DNA from: Acidobacteriota bacterium
Lineage (GTDB): Bacteria > Acidobacteriota > Blastocatellia > Pyrinomonadales > Pyrinomonadaceae
NCBI GenBank assembly: GCA_024640445.1
Contig: JAHEEZ010000158.1
Coordinates: forward strand, 1-8,543
Direction of reading: 5' to 3'
Length of the DNA: 8,543 bases
In this document: in pieces, positions 6,174 to 8,543 of the stretch
Layout: the number at the start of each line of letters is the position of its first letter
How positions within the stretch are numbered: the stretch's first letter is position 1
Program-made: the position numbers and the translations under genes
The notes under the pieces: model-generated
Told to the model about the DNA's origin: nothing
Databases searched by the model: none
Seen by the model: only the letters and a program-made list of their open reading frames with translations

Positions 6174-7505
6174 CTAACTGAGTCGGCGAAAAAAAGCAAT
6201 GAAGAACCCCGATATCCCGTCCCTTTGCGGCAGCGTCTTCGCATAGCCATCACTTCCTTTGAAACGATCCGGGACAAGTGCAATTTCTGTTTGGAAATTC
6301 GTGTGCGATTCCCGAAATTCATCCGCGACGCTTTCGTTCTCTTCGACTTCAAGTGAGCAGGTCGAATAGATGAGTCTGCCGCCGGGTTTGACCGCGTTGG
6401 ATGCATTCGCAAGGATGCGCAGTTGTTTTCCTCGCAGTTCCCCGGGATCAGACGGTTTGAGGTAGTACCTCAGTTCGGGATTCTGCGCGATCGTACCGGT
6501 TCCTGTGCATGGGGCGTCGACCAGGACCGTGTCAAAGACATCCGGCCGGAATGGCAGTCCTTTTTCAGCATCTGCTTGAACTACCGACACAAAGCCCGTC
6601 TGCTGCTCAGCGCATATCCTCTTCAGCAGCGAAGCCCTGCCGGAATGTAATTCGCAGGCCACGATCATCTCCTTCGAGCGATCGAACTTCCTCGCAGCAT
6701 ATGTGACCTTACTTCCCGGCGCAGCGCATACGTCAAGGAAGGAACCTGCTTCGCGTATCACTGCCGCTTTTGCGACCAACTGAGATCCCTCATCCTGAAA
6801 GTAAATTAGGTTCTGTTTGGAAATTCCATCAAGGAAATCCGAGCGGCCGTGCGCGATGTAAGCACCTTCGACCACTTCAGACGCCGCAATCGATGGGTCC
6901 TCCGCGATCTTCTGTCTGATCGTGACCCGTTGGTCCTCGTCAAGAAGATCGAAACGCCGTGTAAATCTGAATGCCGAGGGAGAATTCGAGTTATTGAATT
7001 TCAGGAGTGCTTCGGTTTCCTCCAAGCCAAAAACTCCGATCCATTTTTCTACTAGCCAAAGCGGGTGCGAGTATCGGACGGAAAGCCCCTCAGCGCCGGT
7101 CATTTCATCCTTCTCAAATCCGGACCTGACAGCTTTTCGCAGCACCGCATTGACAAAACCGCGCGCCGACCGTTTCCCTGCCCGTACGACGAGGTCCACG
7201 GAATCGGACACGACAGCGTAATCGGGAACCTTATCCAGAAACCGAAGCTGGTACAACCCCATCCTGAGCGAGACGAGAACTTCCGAATCGAACTTCTCTG
7301 GTTTGCGTCCGGATATCTTTCCAATCGCATCGTCGAGCAGGATGAGATTGCGAAGTGTTCCGAGCACGATCTCGTGGCACAATCCGCGATCAAGCGGGCC
7401 CAGAGCCTGCTCTCGATCCGCGAGAAGTGCCGAGGAATGTGAACGCTCCGTCTCAACACGCAAGAGCACTTCGAAGGCGCTGATCCTGGCGGGGGAAATC
7501 TTCAT
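6174..7505 (-). CDS. rsmB: 16S rRNA (cytosine-967-C5)-methyltransferase RsmB
   Basis: RsmB methylates C5 of a cytosine in helix 31 of 16S rRNA (position 967 in E. coli) using S-adenosylmethionine. The protein is 443 residues, the usual length. Residues 1-130 are the NusB-like RNA-binding domain, with RGFVNAVLRK near 115-125. SHPLWLVEKW near 146-155 opens the linker, and the Rossmann-like methyltransferase domain follows. The SAM loop is VCAAPGSK (about 259-266), where Ser replaces the commoner second Gly. Both catalytic cysteines are present: the product-release Cys in DAPCTGTG (C333) and the nucleophile in YSTCSLE (C383). The open frame continues 75 residues upstream to 7730, but those residues overlap trhO on the same strand and look like no RsmB. 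The start at 7505 gives the family-typical MKISPARISAFEVL and has AGGG eight bases upstream. It starts ten bases after the trhO stop, so the two are probably co-translated. Confidence 0.95.
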   Translation of the reverse strand: MKISPARISAFEVLLRVETERSHSSALLADREQALGPLDRGLCHEIVLGTLRNLILLDDAIGKISGRKPEKFDSEVLVSLRMGLYQLRFLDKVPDYAVVSDSVDLVVRAGKRSARGFVNAVLRKAVRSGFEKDEMTGAEGLSVRYSHPLWLVEKWIGVFGLEETEALLKFNNSNSPSAFRFTRRFDLLDEDQRVTIRQKIAEDPSIAASEVVEGAYIAHGRSDFLDGISKQNLIYFQDEGSQLVAKAAVIREAGSFLDVCAAPGSKVTYAARKFDRSKEMIVACELHSGRASLLKRICAEQQTGFVSVVQADAEKGLPFRPDVFDTVLVDAPCTGTGTIAQNPELRYYLKPSDPGELRGKQLRILANASNAVKPGGRLIYSTCSLEVEENESVADEFRESHTNFQTEIALVPDRFKGSDGYAKTLPQRDGISGFFIAFFRRLS

Positions 7506-7513
7506 ACGTGAAG

Positions 7514-7517
7514 CCCT
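7514..7517 (-). promoter_or_regulatory. Ribosome-binding site deciding the rsmB start
   Basis: AGGG on the minus strand (7517-7514) lies eight bases before the ATG at 7505-7503. It overlaps the TAG stop codon of trhO (7518-7516). This placement supports 7505 as the true rsmB start over the longer frame and suggests that ribosomes ending trhO help start rsmB. Confidence 0.45.
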
Positions 7518-8277
7518 ACTCTTGGTTCCTGTTCTTGAAAACGGACGGATCTTCCGCTTCGCCTTTGGCAAGTCCTTCGTCGACAGTGACACGTTCATCA
7601 AAAACAAAGCACTCCCCTTCCCAAAGACTATCTTCGGCGGGCATGTCTTCGAGATACCGAAGGATCCCTCCCCGGAGCTGGTATACCTCGTCGAACCCTT
7701 CCTGCTTAAGGTACGGAGCGAACTTCTCACACCTTATTCCGCCCGTGCAGTACATCGCGACCCTCTTGTACGAGGTCCTGTCGATCTCTGAATTGACGGC
7801 GGCCGGAAGCTCGCTGAAGCTGGAGGTTCGCGGATCGAACGCGTTTCGGAAATGACCAACTTCGACCTCATACCGGTTTCGCGTGTCCAGCACGAGCGTT
7901 TCCGGATCTCTTATCAGTTCGTTCCATTCGCGAGCCCCAACGTGCGTACCTTGTCCCAGCGAGAGATCAACCTGCTTGCGAAGAGTGACTATTTCCTTCT
8001 TGATCTTCACCTTCCGCCGCCTGAACGGGATCTCGTCGTGGTAAGAGTTCTTTATCTCCAAACGGCTATTGAATATCGATTCGGCTTCGGAAATGAATCT
8101 CTCAATGGCATCCGGTGCGCCGCCGACCGTCGCGTTGAACCCTTCCTCCGCGACGATCACGGTCCCATAGACAGATCCGGCGATCATCGCCCCGATCAGA
8201 CGATCGCGCAGGTCCGGAAGCCCCATAAGCTTCTTGAACTCGTAGAAAGCCGCTATCCTGTAAGCCTTCTTATTCAT
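7516..8277 (-). CDS. trhO: Rhodanese-family tRNA uridine-34 hydroxylase TrhO
   Basis: TrhO (formerly YceA, UPF0176) hydroxylates uridine at the wobble position of certain tRNAs, forming 5-hydroxyuridine in an oxygen-dependent way. The protein is 253 residues. An N-terminal acylphosphatase-like domain (about 5-100) contains VAEEGFNATVGG at 42-53, where many relatives have EGING. The rhodanese domain (about 110-215) contains VLDTRNRYEVEVGHF at 129-143 and the active loop YCTGGIRCEK at 176-185, with C177 in the catalytic position and C183 alongside. ECFVFDERVTV at 222-232 is the family C-terminal signature, after which the protein soon ends. It is about 100 residues shorter than E. coli TrhO and lacks the C-terminal cysteine-rich extension; shorter homologues exist. 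The ATG at 8277 directly follows the fmt TGA with no base between, and GGAG lies five bases upstream inside fmt. Linkage to fmt and rsmB fits a translation role. Confidence 0.93.
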   Translation of the reverse strand: MNKKAYRIAAFYEFKKLMGLPDLRDRLIGAMIAGSVYGTVIVAEEGFNATVGGAPDAIERFISEAESIFNSRLEIKNSYHDEIPFRRRKVKIKKEIVTLRKQVDLSLGQGTHVGAREWNELIRDPETLVLDTRNRYEVEVGHFRNAFDPRTSSFSELPAAVNSEIDRTSYKRVAMYCTGGIRCEKFAPYLKQEGFDEVYQLRGGILRYLEDMPAEDSLWEGECFVFDERVTVDEGLAKGEAEDPSVFKNRNQE

Positions 8278-8543
8278 TCAAACTCCGAACCTGCTGCCGG
8301 GTGGAACGGATGCTCCGTTCAGGAAATCGCGAGCGGTCATCCTTCGCTTTCCTTCCTGCTGAAGTTCCGTGATCTTCAAAACGGTTCCGGCGCCACAGAC
8401 AACATCGATTCCCTCCGGATTCGCGGACAAGACGATTCCCGAATTGGAATCACCTCCTTCCGGGGACGCCGCTTTGCATTTCCAAACTGTTATCTTGCTG
8501 CCTTCAAGCTTTGTATAGCTCCTCGGAAACGGTTGAAATCCTC
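8278..8543 (-). CDS. fmt: Methionyl-tRNA formyltransferase, C-terminal part (cut by window edge)
   Basis: This is the last 87 residues of a formyltransferase that adds a formyl group to initiator Met-tRNA using 10-formyltetrahydrofolate. The visible part is the C-terminal OB-like tRNA-binding domain. It opens with GFQPFPRSYT (family form GFxPWPGAYT), continues through KITVWKCKA and GIDVVCGAGTVLKITELQQEG, and ends with the conserved KRRMTARDFLNG followed by PPGSRFGV and TGA at 8280-8278. The N-terminal catalytic domain lies beyond the window. Its stop touches the trhO start, indicating translational coupling. In many bacteria fmt sits near def and rsmB, as here for rsmB. The reading frame is open through the whole 266 bases without disruption. 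Confidence 0.93.
   Translation of the reverse strand, partial: GFQPFPRSYTKLEGSKITVWKCKAASPEGGDSNSGIVLSANPEGIDVVCGAGTVLKITELQQEGKRRMTARDFLNGASVPPGSRFGV

Noticed and set aside
7303..7791. Open frame of 162 codons on the plus strand opposite rsmB and trhO
   Set aside because: It lies wholly antisense to two conserved genes, has no family resemblance, and is explained by chance openness opposite codon-biased genes.

Overview
The window is an ordinary-looking stretch of chromosome from a Gram-negative bacterium of moderate GC content (a little over half G+C by eye). All seven genes lie on the minus strand, so the biological order runs from position 8543 down to 1. The order fmt - trhO - rsmB - single-PASTA membrane protein - rpe - BamD-like protein - TPR protein, plus the protein style, most resembles Acidobacteriota (Blastocatellia-like). 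That assignment is an inference from gene order and family flavour, not a sequence match.

Layout, in transcription order. (1) 8543-6174 is a translation block: the 3' end of fmt (methionyl-tRNA formyltransferase), trhO (tRNA U34 hydroxylase of the rhodanese family) and rsmB (16S rRNA m5C methyltransferase). It is packed so tightly that the fmt stop abuts the trhO start and the trhO stop lies in the rsmB ribosome-binding site. (2) 6103-4694 carries a membrane-anchored protein with one PASTA domain and a long charged Pro/Lys/Glu/Asp tail, then rpe (ribulose-phosphate 3-epimerase). (3) 4647-954 carries two exported helical-repeat proteins: a BamD-like protein with an added N-terminal coiled coil, and a TPR protein of about 700 residues. 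A strong intrinsic terminator at 930-901 closes this long unit. (4) 698-72 is a separate single-gene unit for a secreted CAP/SCP-domain protein, closed by a second intrinsic terminator at 36-1.

Gaps from 6174 down to 3163 are 39 to about 80 bases with no convincing terminator, so genes 1 to 7 could form one long operon linking initiator tRNA, tRNA and rRNA modification, sugar-phosphate metabolism and envelope proteins. Two longest-frame starts were shortened: rsmB begins at 7505 and the TPR gene at 3047. No stretch over 300 bases lacks a gene; the longest, 699-953, holds a REP-like hairpin, weak promoter-like boxes and the terminator.

I found no mobile element, CRISPR array, RNA gene, prophage part or defence system, and no strong evidence of a previously undescribed system. 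The points most worth a second look are the kinase-free PASTA protein, the unlipidated coiled-coil BamD relative with its partner TPR protein, and the REP-like hairpin.
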